Assembly: GCF_023065955.2 (NCBI RefSeq)
Contig: NW_026622874.1
Span: 83,784,917 to 83,848,916, forward strand
From: Ursus arctos
Lineage: Eukaryota > Chordata > Mammalia > Carnivora > Ursidae
Length of the DNA: 64,000 bases
Direction: 5' to 3'
Part shown: positions 23,622 through 36,301 of the stretch, in pieces
Layout of the letters: each line of letters opens with the position of its first letter
How positions within the stretch are numbered: position 1 is the first letter of the stretch
The notes under the pieces: generated by a model
Seen by the model: the letters and a program-made list of their open reading frames with translations, nothing else
Told to the model about the DNA's origin: nothing
The model's database searches: none
Program-made: the position numbers and the translations under genes

Positions 23622-23800
23622 AAAAAAAATTGTATTGGAACCCAGCCATACCCATTCATTTGTGTATTGTCTATGGCTGCCTTCCCACTACAATGGCGGA
23701 GTTGAGTAGCTGATACAAAGACTGCCCTGCAAAACCTGCAATATTTACTATTTGGCCCTTCACGGGAAAAGCTTCCTGACCCCTGCTCTAGAATCTGATT
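23622..23800 (+). repeat. Ancient DNA-transposon-like fragment
   Basis: tattggaacccagccatacc, gtattgtctatggctgcctt, cggagttgagtagctgatac and gcttcctgacccctgctcta are the 3' half of a familiar hAT-like non-autonomous repeat. Exact family not named. Confidence 0.6.
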
Positions 23801-24789
23801 CAGTTCTATGTCTAAATCGTTATCTGTGTTTCATGTATGTCATTTCTATTCTCCTCCAACCAATATGGGGGAATTTCCTGACCTTGTCTCATTTGCATAC
23901 CACTCCCACGATGTTAGAGGTGCTATCTGGTATTGGTTTATTCTTCCTTCTACCCATGTTGCTTAGGACAGGAGGGCACCAGAATCTTTACACATCCCTG
24001 TTGATTGACGTAAAAAATGATTTCTGCAAATACCACACTCTCTCCTGAGGTGTGAAGCACATAGCTTTGATGATTTGCAAGACGATTTTAGTTTTGTGCT
24101 TGAAATTGTAGGTGGTACATAGATGTGATATTAAAATTAAATCACATCATGATAAGGTTACGCTCTCTTTATGTTTTCTTTCAATCTTTCTAATTACTTG
24201 AACAAGAAAATCTCTTTTGATGACAATATGTATGCTGTTAATAGTTCTCTAACATTTGCTAACACCATTTCTTCCTTTAACAAGGAGAACACGCAGGGGC
24301 TGGCTTGGAACCTTCAGCAGCTAGCAGTAGCTAGCTAGAATTTCCTAGCACTGCTTTGCTTTTATTTATTTTTATGCTGATCTTCCATTTATGGCTAGTG
24401 ATACTGGCTTGCCATTAATAGTGGTGATCCAAAGTTTCCTTTTTCAGATAAATTTAGTTCAGTAAAAATATGACTAGATTTTTAAAATACTAAGCGAATA
24501 CCAGTTTAGGTGATAGGAAAAGATGTTTAAAAAAAGGCACATGAATGACTGATTGAAGTTTGGGAAACTTGTGTCAAAGTAACTGACAAAGGTACAAGAC
24601 AGTCCTGGTGCCCATTTGGTCTAAGTGCATCACTGAGGGTTAGAGAAGGTAGCATCAGAGCTGAATCTTTGATTTTCTGGACACTGCAGATGGTGGGGAT
24701 AGAATATTCAAAGGAAAGGAAAGAAGAGGATGTAGTCATGGAATTATGTGGCTTGTGGGAGTCCCTGAAGGATTACATGCACTTGAATA

Positions 24790-24900
24790 GCATGGGCAGA
24801 GCTGCATTTTTAGAGCAACTGTTAGCTCGAGCGGGTTAATGTCTCTGAGACTCAGTTTGTTTATCTGTGAAGTGGGGATGATTGAAACCACTGTAGGATG
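24790..24900 (+). repeat. MIR SINE fragment
   Basis: gagactcagtttgtttatct gtgaagtgggg. Confidence 0.6.
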
Positions 24901-25959
24901 TCCCCCCTGCCCCTGGTGCCTGGAGAATTCCCAGCCATCTGTCCTGCTTCTCCTCCAGGCAGGGGGCTAAGATGTTCCATCATGACTGCATCGGCATTCG
25001 GGGTGTCCAGGGCCCCTCTCCTCTGTCTTGGACAGTTGAGGAGGGGATGTTTACAAGTATTCAGGATTGTTAGTTAGATGATGCTTTGATCAGTGGTGAT
25101 GGGTCAGTGGGGCTGTCCACACTTGAAACCGGCTCAGCACTGAGCCCCTCTTACTATACTCAGGGGGTCTCCTCAGCTGAAGGCTCTTCTTTCCACCTTC
25201 AGCCCCTCTACCCATGTGTCTTCTGGCCAAGTCACGTCCCTGCCTCCTCCCTGCAATTGCCACATCCCCAGCCTTCTCTAGAATCTGGGAGCAGAACACC
25301 CCTATCTCCACCTGACTCTTTACATCTTAGAACACTGGCCTCTTGTAGTCATCATCTCTGCCTTGGCGAGGGCTGGGGGAGGGAAAACGGCCCTTGAGGG
25401 CCGACGAGAGAACAGGGGAGATGGGAAACACACTAAGGACACAGCCCAGCACGTTGAGCCCCACTGTGCCCCGTGGGCTGGCAGATGTGCATGGGGACTG
25501 AGTAAATGTGCAGCAGGTAGGACCCACTCAGCTTGGCAACCCTTATTTCTATGGTGGGGCCGGAGGGAAGAAGTTGACAACTGTCCTCTGGTAGAGGAAG
25601 TGTGCACCAGGAACTTTCTTACTAGATGTTTTAAATTCCTGAGTCTGCATTGCCCATGGCTACCCTGGCTGTGATGAGAAAGGAGATGGTGAGAGCAGGA
25701 AATGGAGCCTCTCTGTGAGCCAGTGGGCTCAGCCTGGAAGCTTCCATGCAGTCAGACTCTTGCCATTAGGATAAGAGCTGAAGGAAGTGTGCCCAGCTGC
25801 CCTCCTGCCTCGGAGAGCCTTTTAGGTATCCCTCCCTCTGGCCTTAGGGCTCTGTTGCATTCTCTGGTCCTCCAGCTGAGTCAGATATGAGCATTTTACT
25901 TGCTTGACCACCTAAACTCCTCGAGGATTCTTCTGGAGCTCTGGGCAAGTAGAACATTT

Positions 25960-26245
25960 AAAGGCAGAGACATTTAGAGTCAGGTAGACCTGAGTTCAAA
26001 TCCTGCCCTGCCTCTAAGTGTATTTGCTGTATGGCAGGCTTCTCACCCTCCATGAGCCTTGCTTTCCTGTAAAATAGGTTTCTTAATGGTACCTACTTTC
26101 TTGATTCTTATGCAAAGGAATGAGAAATAACAAATGAAAACTACTTGTCTGGTACTTTGGTAAATGCTCAGAAATGTAGTGGTGATTGAGGTAATCACCT
26201 GCCAAATACCTGACACAACAGTGCCTGTAGTAAGTTCTTATTTCA
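25960..26245 (+). repeat. MIR SINE
   Basis: gtagacctgagttcaaatcc tgccctgcctc and ggtacctactttcttgattc. Confidence 0.7.
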
Positions 26246-26249
26246 GACT

Positions 26250-26640
26250 GATTGCTTCTTCTTCCAGGAAGCCTTCCCAGAAGCTCCCAGGCCTGATCAG
26301 GTCTCATGCAATGCAGTACTGCCCCGTGCTGCTTCTAAGAGGCTTCTTGAGAACAGTACCTGCTGGCCACTGTTGCATCTGACATAGCCATCGCCAGTGG
26401 AAATCATGATGTGTCCTGAGCCACACCGATTAACATGCTGGGATGGGGACCACAGCTGCATGAAAGGAAGCCGCAGGACAGCGGGAGAGGATGTTAAAAT
26501 ATTACACTAATCATCCCTGTAATTAATATCTGAAGTCTTTCTTCTTCAAGACTGCAGGGTCAGAGAACATGCCTGCTTATTTATGGCCGTATTCCCAGCG
26601 CTTCGCAGGCTCTTAATGAATATTAAATAATTGAGTGAAT
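26250..26640 (+). repeat. L2 LINE fragment, sense
   Basis: ttccaggaagccttcccaga at the left; gggtcagagaacatgcctgc and ctcttaatgaatattaaata at the right. Confidence 0.6.
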
Positions 26641-26679
26641 AAGGGGAACAAATGCTCCACATTCAGTGTCATCAGGAAT

Positions 26680-26800
26680 TCACTCAAGCCCTCATTCAAC
26701 AAATATTTATCGAACATCTACTATGTACCAGGCACTATTGCACCAGTGAACAAAACAAGCAAAGATTCTGTCCCTCAGGCGGTCTCTGTTCTGGCGCTGG
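26680..26800 (-). repeat. L2 3' end, antisense
   Basis: caacaaatatttatcgaaca, ctatgtaccaggcactattg and gtgaacaaaacaagcaaaga. Confidence 0.75.
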
Positions 26801-26979
26801 TGACTGGGCATTGGTGCATGCCCCAAAGGGATCAATACTTCTTGTTGCTGTTGGAACCCTGCCTGCGGATTGGGTTTAGCCAGTCAAAGTGTGAGGTCCG
26901 TGGACAACGTCATCCATTGACCTGGTGTCCACAGAGGGCATCTGGGCAGAGTATGGAGTGGATTTGAGTGAACATGGCT

Positions 26980-26992
26980 CCCCCCCCCCCCC
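26980..26992. repeat. Poly-C run, 13 nt, near a splice acceptor
   Basis: Thirteen C, followed by AGG, ending 42 nt before the acceptor of the 27035 exon. Confidence 0.9.
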
Positions 26993-27034
26993 AGGCCCTT
27001 CCAACCACCCTGACAGGCTTCCTCTCTTTCCCAG

Positions 27035-27208
27035 GTCATGCTCTCTGAGCGAAAAGGCACGGACGAGCTCTATGCTGTGAAGATCCTGAAGAAGGACGTC
27101 GTGATCCAGGATGACGATGTGGAGTGCACGATGGTGGAGAAGCGGGTGCTGGCCCTGCCTGGAAAGCCGCCGTTCCTGACCCAACTGCATTCCTGCTTCC
27201 AGACCATG
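27035..27208 (+). CDS. PRKCB: PRKCB exon: kinase N-lobe, ATP-anchoring lysine
   Basis: This exon has 58 codons, residues 356-413, phase 0 at both ends. The acceptor is ctctttcccag and the donor is gtaact, a weaker donor than its neighbours. It starts [16 protein letters not shown], in which Lys371 is the invariant ATP-binding lysine. Glu390, in the CTMVEK helix-C segment, is its predicted salt-bridge partner. The rest of the N-lobe runs to HSCFQTM, just before the hinge strand. All catalytic positions are standard. A run of 13 C sits 42 nt upstream of the acceptor. The reading frame stays open for 68 codons past the donor before a TGA at 27410-27412. Confidence 0.96.
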
Positions 27209-28299
27209 GTAACTCGCCCGGGCTCCTGGCCATCCTGTCCCCAGGGCTTCCCTAGGCTTTGGCCTAAGCTATCCCCACAGCACCTGCCCCAAAGCAACAT
27301 CTGGACCCTTTCCATTCTAGAGACAGGAAGATGGGGTGCCTGGGGGAGGCCACTGAGAGTTTCCAAGGCAGCTGCTGAGAAGCTCTCCCCTAGGCAGATG
27401 CTGTTTCAATGAAGATAAAGGAACTCGGGCCATTGGTTTAATAACCAACAGAGCAGGGTCTGTCTCAGCCAGAGGTCACTCGGGGACAGTGACTGACAAC
27501 TTTCTTGGTCTTACGATATGCAGTGTTACAGCAGAGCTTGCAGATGGGAACGAGTGGGAAGGGCCACAGGGTGTGTGTGTTTAGATGGTTACAGTCAGCC
27601 CTGCAGACCCTGCAGATGAACGCTCGCATGCATTCTGCCAGTTGCATGGACTTCCTTAAGGGAGGGGTTGCCTGAGAACACAGCGTTCAGAGGACTCCCC
27701 CAAGGTGGGGGGCCCAGTGTCCCAGGCAGGGGCTCGTAAGCACAGAGCTGTGGCTCCCAGGAAGAAAAGGGGACGTTTGTGCACTATCTGCTATTAACTG
27801 TGATTCCGGCTCTATCTGCGAGAGCAAGGGCCATCTCTTTAAGTACCCTCTCACCTTTTCCCTGTTCAAATGAGACCCCGGCCTCCATACCTAAGAAGGG
27901 TGGTGGCCAGCCTCCAAATGCAAAAAGGTACAAAGTTCATTCTTGCCTTTGGGGCCTCTAAGGACCAATGGCCCCAGTGACTTGAAGATGCTTTGAGGGA
28001 TTCTTGAAGATTATTTTGATTTTGTGTAACTCTCACTATGCTTGCTGATTTTAGCCTGCCCCTTGTGTGAGATGGGATGCTTTTGTATATTGCATAGAAT
28101 TTAAAGCTTGGACTTCCTCTCTCCTCCAACATCACCAAGTCCCGTTCTCTGCTAAGTTAAATTCCACACTCCCAGCCTAGAAAGATCCAAAACTGGCCTT
28201 GGGCTGGATTTTCTCAGTGCAGACCACACATCGGGCTTAGAACTGCCCTGTGTGAAAGAGGCAGAGCTGAAACTTGGCTCCTTCCCTGTTTTAAGAAGT

Positions 28300-28530
28300 C
28301 TCTTGATACATTTTGGGATCAGAGGGACCTGGGTTCAGATCCTGACTCTGTCACTTACCGCTGGGTGGCCTTCGGCAAATTGTAAAACCCCTCTGGCCTC
28401 AGTTTGCTCATCTGTAAAATGGATGAGCTAAAAGTAGCTACATCCAAGGTGTCTGTGAGGAGGAAATGAGATTATACACGAGAAGCATTTGACACAGTGC
28501 TTGGGGCCAGGTCGATGTTCAGTGGATGTT
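28300..28530 (+). repeat. MIR SINE
   Basis: gacctgggttcagatcctga, cctcagtttgctcatctgta and gtgcttggggccaggtcgat. Confidence 0.8.
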
Positions 28531-29224
28531 ACTCACTCATTTCACAGACATTCAGCATTTGTCTTGGCTTTGACGAAGTGCTTGGATAGAGAGCCAAGCA
28601 AACTAGGTCCTGTTTTTGGGAAGTTCATGGTCTTGGAGCAGAGGAAACAGACATAGGATAGTCACAAAACAGGGCAGTAGGGGATATGATAGAACCTGCA
28701 GAAGCAAGTGGGTCCCCATATGGTCCCCTCATTGCCCCTACAGCATCTGCGCTTTGGGTGAGAATATGATTTTCTGGTGGGGTCAAGTTCTAATTCCCAG
28801 ATAGTCTCCCTACCGCAGGCCATCAGGGGAGGACACATTTTAGGCAAGTATGTATAGTATTCCCTGCAGGGACTTGGTCCACCAGCCTCTTGTTGGGATC
28901 TGCTGGGTGATGGGGCTCCTAGAACGTCCTTCACTCCACTGCAGGTACAACTAAGAGCTGGGGTCGTGTTTGCCAAAGTACGGTGCATACACCCCTGTGC
29001 AAAATGGCTCTGGGCACAAAGGGTGACTTTGGCTGGTACGTAGATTTTAAATTACATTCACCTTTTAATTGGCTTTAATTCTGAGTGCCTCAAGGGAAAT
29101 GTTTCCATTTGGTGCCAGCACACCTGCACCATCTTTTTTAACACTTCCCTACAGAGAGAGTAGCACGCTTCAGGTTCTGAGCTTTGGCAAACACCAGTTT
29201 CTAGGTCATTGGTTTGCTTTTATT

Positions 29225-29270
29225 TTATATATATGTACATATATATGTGTGTGTGTATATATATACTTTT
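29225..29270. repeat. Alternating TA/TG tract
   Basis: An imperfect purine-pyrimidine alternating run (tatatatgtacatatatatg, then gtgtgtgtatatatata). Confidence 0.85.
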
Positions 29271-30825
29271 TACAGATTTCTTCTATTTATGATAGCACGG
29301 TAAAGTCTTTGAATTTTTACACTTTGAGGAATTATAAGGCAAATACAGAAAACCACACAAAATCGATGTTTTAGTAATGAGTTATTATAAGGTTAAATTC
29401 CTCAAACCACCAGCTAGGTTGAGAACGGAACTGTGGCCAGCCACTCTTGAAGCTTGTTCGTGTTCTAATCTCAGTCTCCCGGCCAACAGTAGCTTGACTT
29501 CCTTGCGTGTCTTTATAGTTTTATCACTTGAGTCTTATCAGTCTCTTAATACGATAGTTTAAATCTTACCCATTTTTAGAAACTGGCTGTGTCTTTTAAG
29601 CCTTTTAATACAGTGATTTCTCCCCTCCATCCCTTCTTTTTACCTGTCCCTTTATCTGCTGAAAATCCTGGGCTGTTTGACCCAGAGCTTTTTTGGTCTG
29701 GATTTTGCTGACTGTACAGTCGTGGGGCCCCTGCACCTGCTTCCCGCCACCCCCCGTCGATGTTCTCCTGCAAACTGGTAGCCGGACCTAGAGCCTTGGC
29801 CAGACTCATGTCCAATCCCTTTGGTAAGAATGGAGGAGAAGGTGCACTCTTTCATTCAAAGGCAATGATGTCCTGTGTGCGTCTTTCTGTGATGTTGGCA
29901 ACCCACTCACGCGATGCCTCGGCCCCTTAATGGTAATATCCTCTTCTGCCATTTCTTTTTCATGTATTTGTTGGAATGCCGCTAGGGAGACAGGCTGCCC
30001 CTCCTCAGTTGGCTGGTCCCGGTGGTCCTGTTCATATAGGAAAGGCAGGATCGGTGCTTGATTCCTTCTTGTTATTGGACAGTTTGTCATGAATTGGTTC
30101 ATGATTATGCTCCAAAGGTGACTAAGATAGAATTGTTGCCTTTTTACTTCTAAAATAGAATTGTTGCCTAAAAGAAGAGAGTCAAGGTAAAGAAAAACAT
30201 GACGTGAGCCACAGGTCACATCCTACGGGGTCTTGGCACAGATGGTGAAGGGAATTCCAAAGCTGGAGTTTTAGGGAATTAGGTGCTAAAGGCACTCAAG
30301 GGGTGACAGAGACTGGACCAAACTAGATTCTCAAACCTCCAGCTCTTCATCCCGCATCTTCTCTTCTTCCCATTGGGGGTCCCCAAGTTCACTGACTGAC
30401 ATCAGTAGATCAAGAAGAGATCTTGTTCTCAAGCAAGAGGCTGGACCAGCTTGGAGCACCGCTTTCCATTTCAACTGAATGTATTGAGATTGGGGGTATT
30501 AGTCATGTGCGACTAATATTAGCTCATTAATATACAATACCTTTGTTAGTAATTTACTGCTTTAAAAATGATAGTGGAGTGGATTTGAGGCGATTCTTTT
30601 CATCTTGCCCTCCCCCACTCACTTGTATTTCAGTATGCTTTCTGGCATTGGACAGTGGGGATGGAGTTTACCTGGGAATTGTGCAGTGCCCTAGTTCCCC
30701 TCAAGGGGCCCGTGTTGGCGGCCAACCCACAGTCTCCTGACCCAGCAAGGCCAAGGATGGAGCAGATCGCCATCTTGTTGGTTCAGATCAGATGAAGTCG
30801 CTACCGTGTCTCTGAGCTGCATTGT

Positions 30826-30841
30826 GGGGGGGGGGGGGGGG
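30826..30841. repeat. Poly-G run, 16 nt
   Basis: Sixteen uninterrupted G in otherwise unique sequence. Confidence 0.9.
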
Positions 30842-31009
30842 TGTAACTTTAAATGTCACAAGTGTGCTTGGCTTGAGAAGACGCACCCGCGGGCCTGCCG
30901 CCAAAGTCAGAGGCCACTGGGGGCTGAGCAGGTAACCGTCCCATCTCCCCTTCACCCAGTAGCAGATAGCTTTTTCAAGCACATATATTTTGATTTTACA
31001 TAAATTAAA

Positions 31010-31205
31010 TGTACTTCAAAGGCACAATAATGCCTACCACACGTGAGGCCCAGGGCTACGCTCTTAAGCCACATGACAGCCTTTGGATGCGTCCTGTCAT
31101 CACCCTGTAGGACGAGCGGACTGAGGTCACACAGCGAGTACATTTTCAGGGTCAGGAGTTGAACCCAGGCAGCCCGGCTCCACCGAGCTTTACACTTAAC
31201 CGCTG
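31010..31205 (-). repeat. MIR SINE
   Basis: ggactgaggtcacacagcga and caggagttgaacccaggcag, then ttacacttaaccgct. Confidence 0.75.
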
Positions 31206-31664
31206 CAAGGGGGAGGTCTTTTGAATGTGCTGCGTGTGACTCACTGGATTTCTAGTCCGTCTGACACCCCTGGGGCAGAGCCACCAGCAGCCAGCCTGTG
31301 TGTAGGCTCCGGCGGGGGCCCGAGCCCTGGCCCCTGGCTCCCCTCACACGTGCTCAGTGAAGGCTCATGGTGCTCCTCAGCTTTTCCCTCTCCGGCGTGG
31401 AACTGACTCTCCATCCGAGCATCTACCATGTGTGGACTTGGAAAACTTCCTTTCACTTCTAGCCTCGCCAGAAAAATCTTGCAACGGAAGGGATTAGCTG
31501 GCATCTCACATTGTGGGAGAAAGGCTGGAGGATCTGGGATGTTGGGTAGTTTCCCCTGGACACAGCACGGGGTCCCGGGCCCACGGAACTCAGAGCCCAG
31601 GCGTCTGCTAGTACGTGATGTCGAGTTGCCACCCAACTGGCCTTAACGGGGTTGATAAAAACAG

Positions 31665-31900
31665 CAACAAGAAGCAGCAGCTAGCATTGTGAGCACTTTG
31701 GTGTGGGTCAGTCGGCAGGTATCCTCCCGGCACCTCCCCTGATAGACGCCGTTACTCTCCCCCTGCCTTGTAGATGAGGACACTGGTATCCAGAGATGTT
31801 AAGTAACTCATGCAGGGTCACACAGTAGATAAGGGGCGGAGCTGGGATCTGTTCTGCAAGACTCCAGAACCCCAGCCTTGCTCTCCTGCCCCTGCCTTAA
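31665..31900 (-). repeat. MIR SINE
   Basis: gtagatgaggacactggtat, taagtaactcatgcagggtc and ggggcggagctgggatctgt. Confidence 0.75.
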
Positions 31901-31954
31901 CTCCAGATTCCTTTTCCGAGTTTATAAGTCATTTTTACGTTAAGTCACGATTGC

Positions 31955-32075
31955 ATCCAACTTTCACAAGAACACCATAAGCAAGGGCTGTTCACATTTC
32001 GGCACAAAGGAAAGCAACCCCCAGAGAGATGAATTGGCTGTGATATACAGTTGGTAAGTGGCAGGTTTTCTAATA
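31955..32075 (-). repeat. MIR SINE fragment
   Basis: caactttcacaagaacacca and acagttggtaagtggcaggt. Confidence 0.55.
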
Positions 32076-32429
32076 CCCCTTGAAGGTGTTCTTTCGACTA
32101 TGAAAGCGTCACCTACTTACCCCGCAAGGATCTGGCAATGATTGGAAAGGTTTTGTGGTGGGAGTGATTTTAAAATGTAGGGAGCACTGCATATGTAATG
32201 AGGCAAACCACCATTAGCATGGCTCAGGTGAGCTGGAAGGCTCCATTTCGGGGATGACCCATGGAGGTGGTCGTCTGGCTCGCACTCACCTTCTAGAATT
32301 GCATAGCCCCTGACCCCCTGATTATCGGTGCTGCAGAAGAGGAGGCAGGCTGGGCTGTGAAACAGCAGTCTCTCTGAAGCCAGCATCCCCTAAAAGTCAG
32401 ATCATTCCTGCCAGTATACGGAGGCTACG

Positions 32430-32850
32430 AATGCTTATTGATTCTGTCAACAAATATTTATTTGTTGAAATAAATGTGTCAGGACCCAGCTGCATCCTTG
32501 TGAGGGGTACATCCGTGAACAAAAGAGATAAAGACCCTGTTGCTTTAGAATTTACATTCCAGTGGGGGAGACAGATAATAAACCACAAGAAATAATGGGG
32601 CTATAGAGATGGAGGGATTGGGTGGGGGAGATGCTATTTTTGATCGAATGGTCAAAGAGGAGTCTTTCTGATAAGGATGACATTTGAGCAGAGACCAGAG
32701 CAAGTGAGGGAGCGAGGCATGTGGCTATCTGGAGGCAAAGTGTTCTAGACAGGAGGAGGAAGAGTGAGTGTAAGTGCCCGAGGCGGGAACATGCTCAGCG
32801 TGTTTGAGGAGCAGAGAGGAGGCCAGTGTAGCCCGAGTGGATTGTCATTT
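32430..32850 (-). repeat. L2 LINE fragment
   Basis: caacaaatatttatttgttg, ttacattccagtgggggaga, gatgacatttgagcagagac, gtgagggagcgaggcatgtg and ggaggccagtgtagcccgag. Confidence 0.8.
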
Positions 32851-34214
32851 TGCATTTTGTGACCCAGAATTCCTTTATGAATCAGCTACTTTAAAAAAAT
32901 GACAAATCTAGTCCAATGTGCTGCAAATTTGATATGTTTTTCTTGCGAGCAACTTCGAATTTTGAAGATGAAAGACCCTTAATAGAATAAAAAAATTCTG
33001 AAGGTGGCCAAAATAGATAAAAGGGAGAAAGACACCCACCGCTATGCAAAACAACTTTTGTCATTCTTAGAATGATGCAGATTTCATTTCAAAAAAACTG
33101 TTTTAGAAAAGCAAAGTTCTATCGGAAGCATTCTCAAAAAATTGGATGAAAAGACTCTCTGACAAATATGGATGGCACAACGTGAACCGAAAATGAAAGG
33201 TATTAAGTTTTATTTAAGAGATGATTCTAAACGTGTTATAACTGAACACGCACATGGAAAAGAATCAGAAAGAGGCGCAGACAAATCAGAACGTTGCTTT
33301 GACTTAGGGAGGGGTCCGTAGATAATCGTCTTCATTTGGAATTTATATGATTTCAGAAATGTCTATCATAAAACAATTTCAAAGTGTTGAATGTGCCACA
33401 AGATGGCCAAAGTTAATACCCAAGGAGATGTAAAAGCCATCAGAAAGAGGCTGAATTTTAAAAATTGCTCATTAGACGAGCTGGGGTTTAGGCAAATTGT
33501 TCTAGAGGCACAAAGGGATAAGCATGAGCGCCTCTGTCAGATAAATCTGCGTCTGCGGCTAGTGGCTGTGTGACCTGTAGAAACAGCTCTGACTATTGAG
33601 TTCATCATCTTTAAAGTGAGCATAATAAGGGAGGGTTTAAAAAGATGACGGATGACGTGCCAAAGAAACAGTAAAGGGAGGCTACCTGCATGAATAGAGG
33701 TGGGTTTGAGGGGCGCCTGGCTCATGGGCACAAAAGGATTACGTTCCCTCCAGTCCTTCTGCAGTTTTTCCCAGGGACAATTGTCAGCCTGGCACATTCA
33801 TGCAATTTCCCAACTGCCAGTGGGCACAGGCAGTTACGTCTCCTTAGCAAAACATCTATTTTAAATGTTTTCTTTTCAATTGAACATATGCACTTCTTTT
33901 TTTTTTTTTAAATAGAATTAGATTTTATGAGTCACTGAAGGACAGAAGTTACTTCCTCCCCAAATTTGCTGTCGTGGTCCAGCAAGAATTCAGTTGCAAG
34001 GCACGCCGGGAAGGGCGTCAACCCAGAATGCATGCGGGGATAGGGAGGGGGATAGGGATGATTCCACTTGTAGGGCTGGCCCCTGATGGTGTGTCCGTCG
34101 AGCACTGAGAGCGTCTGAGGGGTCCTGGTAACTCGGGATGGGCTCAGGGTTGGCAGCAGTATCCAAGGATATGGTTAGATGAAAGGGCGTTGCTGTAGGA
34201 GGCTCTGGCGTAGT

Positions 34215-34640
34215 CTCAGTCGGCAAGGGTTGGGTTGCAAGAAACAGAAATCCTCCTCCTCCTCCAAACTATCGCATGTTTTAAAAAGAGAGAGAGAGAG
34301 AGACAGAATTTTATTGGAAGGAAACAACCCAAAGGCAAAGATGTCCCTGAGCCACATGAAGAACTAGCACTTCAAAGCTTTCTAGAATAGATCTCTTGTT
34401 TCTTTCTCCCTGTTTTCTTTCTCTCTCCCTGATCATGGTAGCATAGCTTCCCTAGCCCCTTCGGCAGGTTGCCTATCTGCCGAATTCCCTGGGTACTAAT
34501 TCATACTTGTAGGGCAGAGAATCTGATTGGTTCAGCATAGGTCAGACATTTGATTCCTGGCCCAGTCAGCTGGTAGTTGGCTACTGCTAACTCAGCTGGA
34601 ACCTTTAGGAAGGGGGTTGTATCTACAGGGGAGGGGTATG
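34215..34640. repeat. Ancient repeat, related to 22370-22720
   Basis: gggttgcaagaaacagaaat, attttattggaaggaaacaa and gagaatctgattggttcagc ataggtcag. It shares order and wording with the copy at 22370. A (GA)n tract lies inside at about 34283-34302. Confidence 0.45.
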
Positions 34641-35149
34641 GTGCTCGTGTCAGGTGGGAGATGCCATCTTGAGTGCAGGGAAACTAACCGTGTTGGAGCT
34701 AGTGGTACAAACATGGCGCTGAGGGTCTCCAAGGAGAGGAAGCTGGTGAGAGCTTCACAGGTATCAGGGCTTTAGGTAACGGAAGCTTCAGAGGATCCCA
34801 AGTTCAGGAAAGGACTCTGGAATGCAACCCGGGCCTATAAAGTGGGTGTGGGTAGGAAGAGACAGAGCCTGGGTCTCTCTGCCTTCTTAACAGTGGCCTT
34901 TGCACATTCATTCAACAACCAAAGGTCTGTAGAAATCCAAGGAAGAGGAGGGGTGGTCCTAGGCCTTGAGAACTTTGCTCTATCTGTGGAAGGGCAAGGC
35001 TTGGAAAGCTGACCAAGAGAGTTAGAGGAGCAGCCATTGCTTGATTCTGATAGTGATTCTAAGGCTATAGAATAGAGAGGAAAGAAAAGTTGTGCTTGAT
35101 GCATGTCCTTGACCACATGCTGACTTGAAGGAGGCTCTGTGAGTTTGCC

Positions 35150-35335
35150 CGGATGGGATGTGCATCACCTTTGCAAAACCCTCTGAAGGAGAAGCTATTC
35201 TTACCCCTTTCAGGGAAAGCAGGGAAGGTTTAGGATCTGTTGCAAGGTCTCAGAGTGGGTAAGCGGTATAACTGGGATTAAATCCAGGACTAGCGCTTGC
35301 TAAAGCCAGGGCTCTTAACCACGGCACCATACAGC
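35150..35335 (-). repeat. MIR SINE
   Basis: ggtctcagagtgggtaagcg, gggattaaatccaggactag and ggctcttaaccacggcacca. Confidence 0.75.
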
Positions 35336-36301
35336 TTCTCGAGAGGAGACGCATCTGAGCAGTAAGAGAAACAGTTTATGGAGAGGATTAATTCATTGGT
35401 CAGATTAGAAAATCATTAAAGATCACTCAATAGGTAAATGCTTACTGACACTCCCTTGAGAGCATGGGGGCGTGTGGTTAGAGTTGCCCACATTATCGAT
35501 CCTCTCTGTCTATGGTATCTTATTAAAAGTGGCAGGTGTCCCCCCTGCCCCCGGGCAGTCACATGGGCATCCTGTCGCATCCCACTTTCAGCTGTCTTGG
35601 AGAAAGAAAGAATGATGATTTCTTTGAATTCTCTGCCCTACCCCAGACCCCCCAGATAAATTCGGCACATGCCTTGCAGTCAGTGTTTTAAATCAAACGA
35701 CCCTTACACTCACACTCCAGATGCGAGACATCCTGTCCAGCCATTTTGCATGATGCAGTATGACAGACAGACATTTAGTTTTATGTACTTCCTGATCAAA
35801 TACGAGAGAATATGAAGAAAGGAGATTTAAAACTGACTGAAATCTTTTCATGCCGAGGGGACAAGGGCAACGGGTAACGAAGAATAACACCAAGAACAAT
35901 GACAATTAGGGAAAAACACTTTGGAAGTTGAGCAGACTGGCTAGGTTGAAGAGAAAGATGGTGAGCTTGCCTTTCTGAGCTTTTAATTGGAGTTGACAGT
36001 GGGACACCCACGTAGAGACGTCCTGTAGCCAGCTGGAGCTGACTGGAGCTCAGGAGAAAGAAGGAGGATGGAAATATAAGTCAAGATTTTTATCAGCCCA
36101 GAGAGATGAGAGTTGAAGCTTTGAGCCGTGACATGTCCTCTTTGGAAAACTGAACAAGTAGGAGATTCTCAGTACTCAATACGTACTTTGTGATTTTCAT
36201 GTAGTAGGGGACAGCAAATAGGTCCTAATCGAAAACTACTGTATGTGACCAGAAGAAAGATCTTTTGAGGCCTTGAAATAATTTTATCGGAAGAGTGGGG
36301 A

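Larger units (their letters stand above)
2729..27034 (+). other. PRKCB: PRKCB intron, 24.3 kb
   Basis: This is the largest intron in the window, phase 0. It contains L2, MIR, old L1, an MLT1-like LTR, five CAN-SINEs, and several microsatellites and homopolymers. Stretches where I recognise no repeat include 5220-6110, 8400-8990, 9340-10060, 10490-10990, 11190-13320, 13500-14420, 14660-15890, 16800-17470, 19300-20130, 23810-24780 and 24910-25960. No coding exon of PRKCB is expected here, and the joined protein needs none. Confidence 0.9.

Noticed and set aside
33714..33740. Possible fourteenth CAN-SINE head (ggggcgcctggctcatgggc)
   Set aside because: The match stops after about a dozen bases and no SINE body or tail follows.
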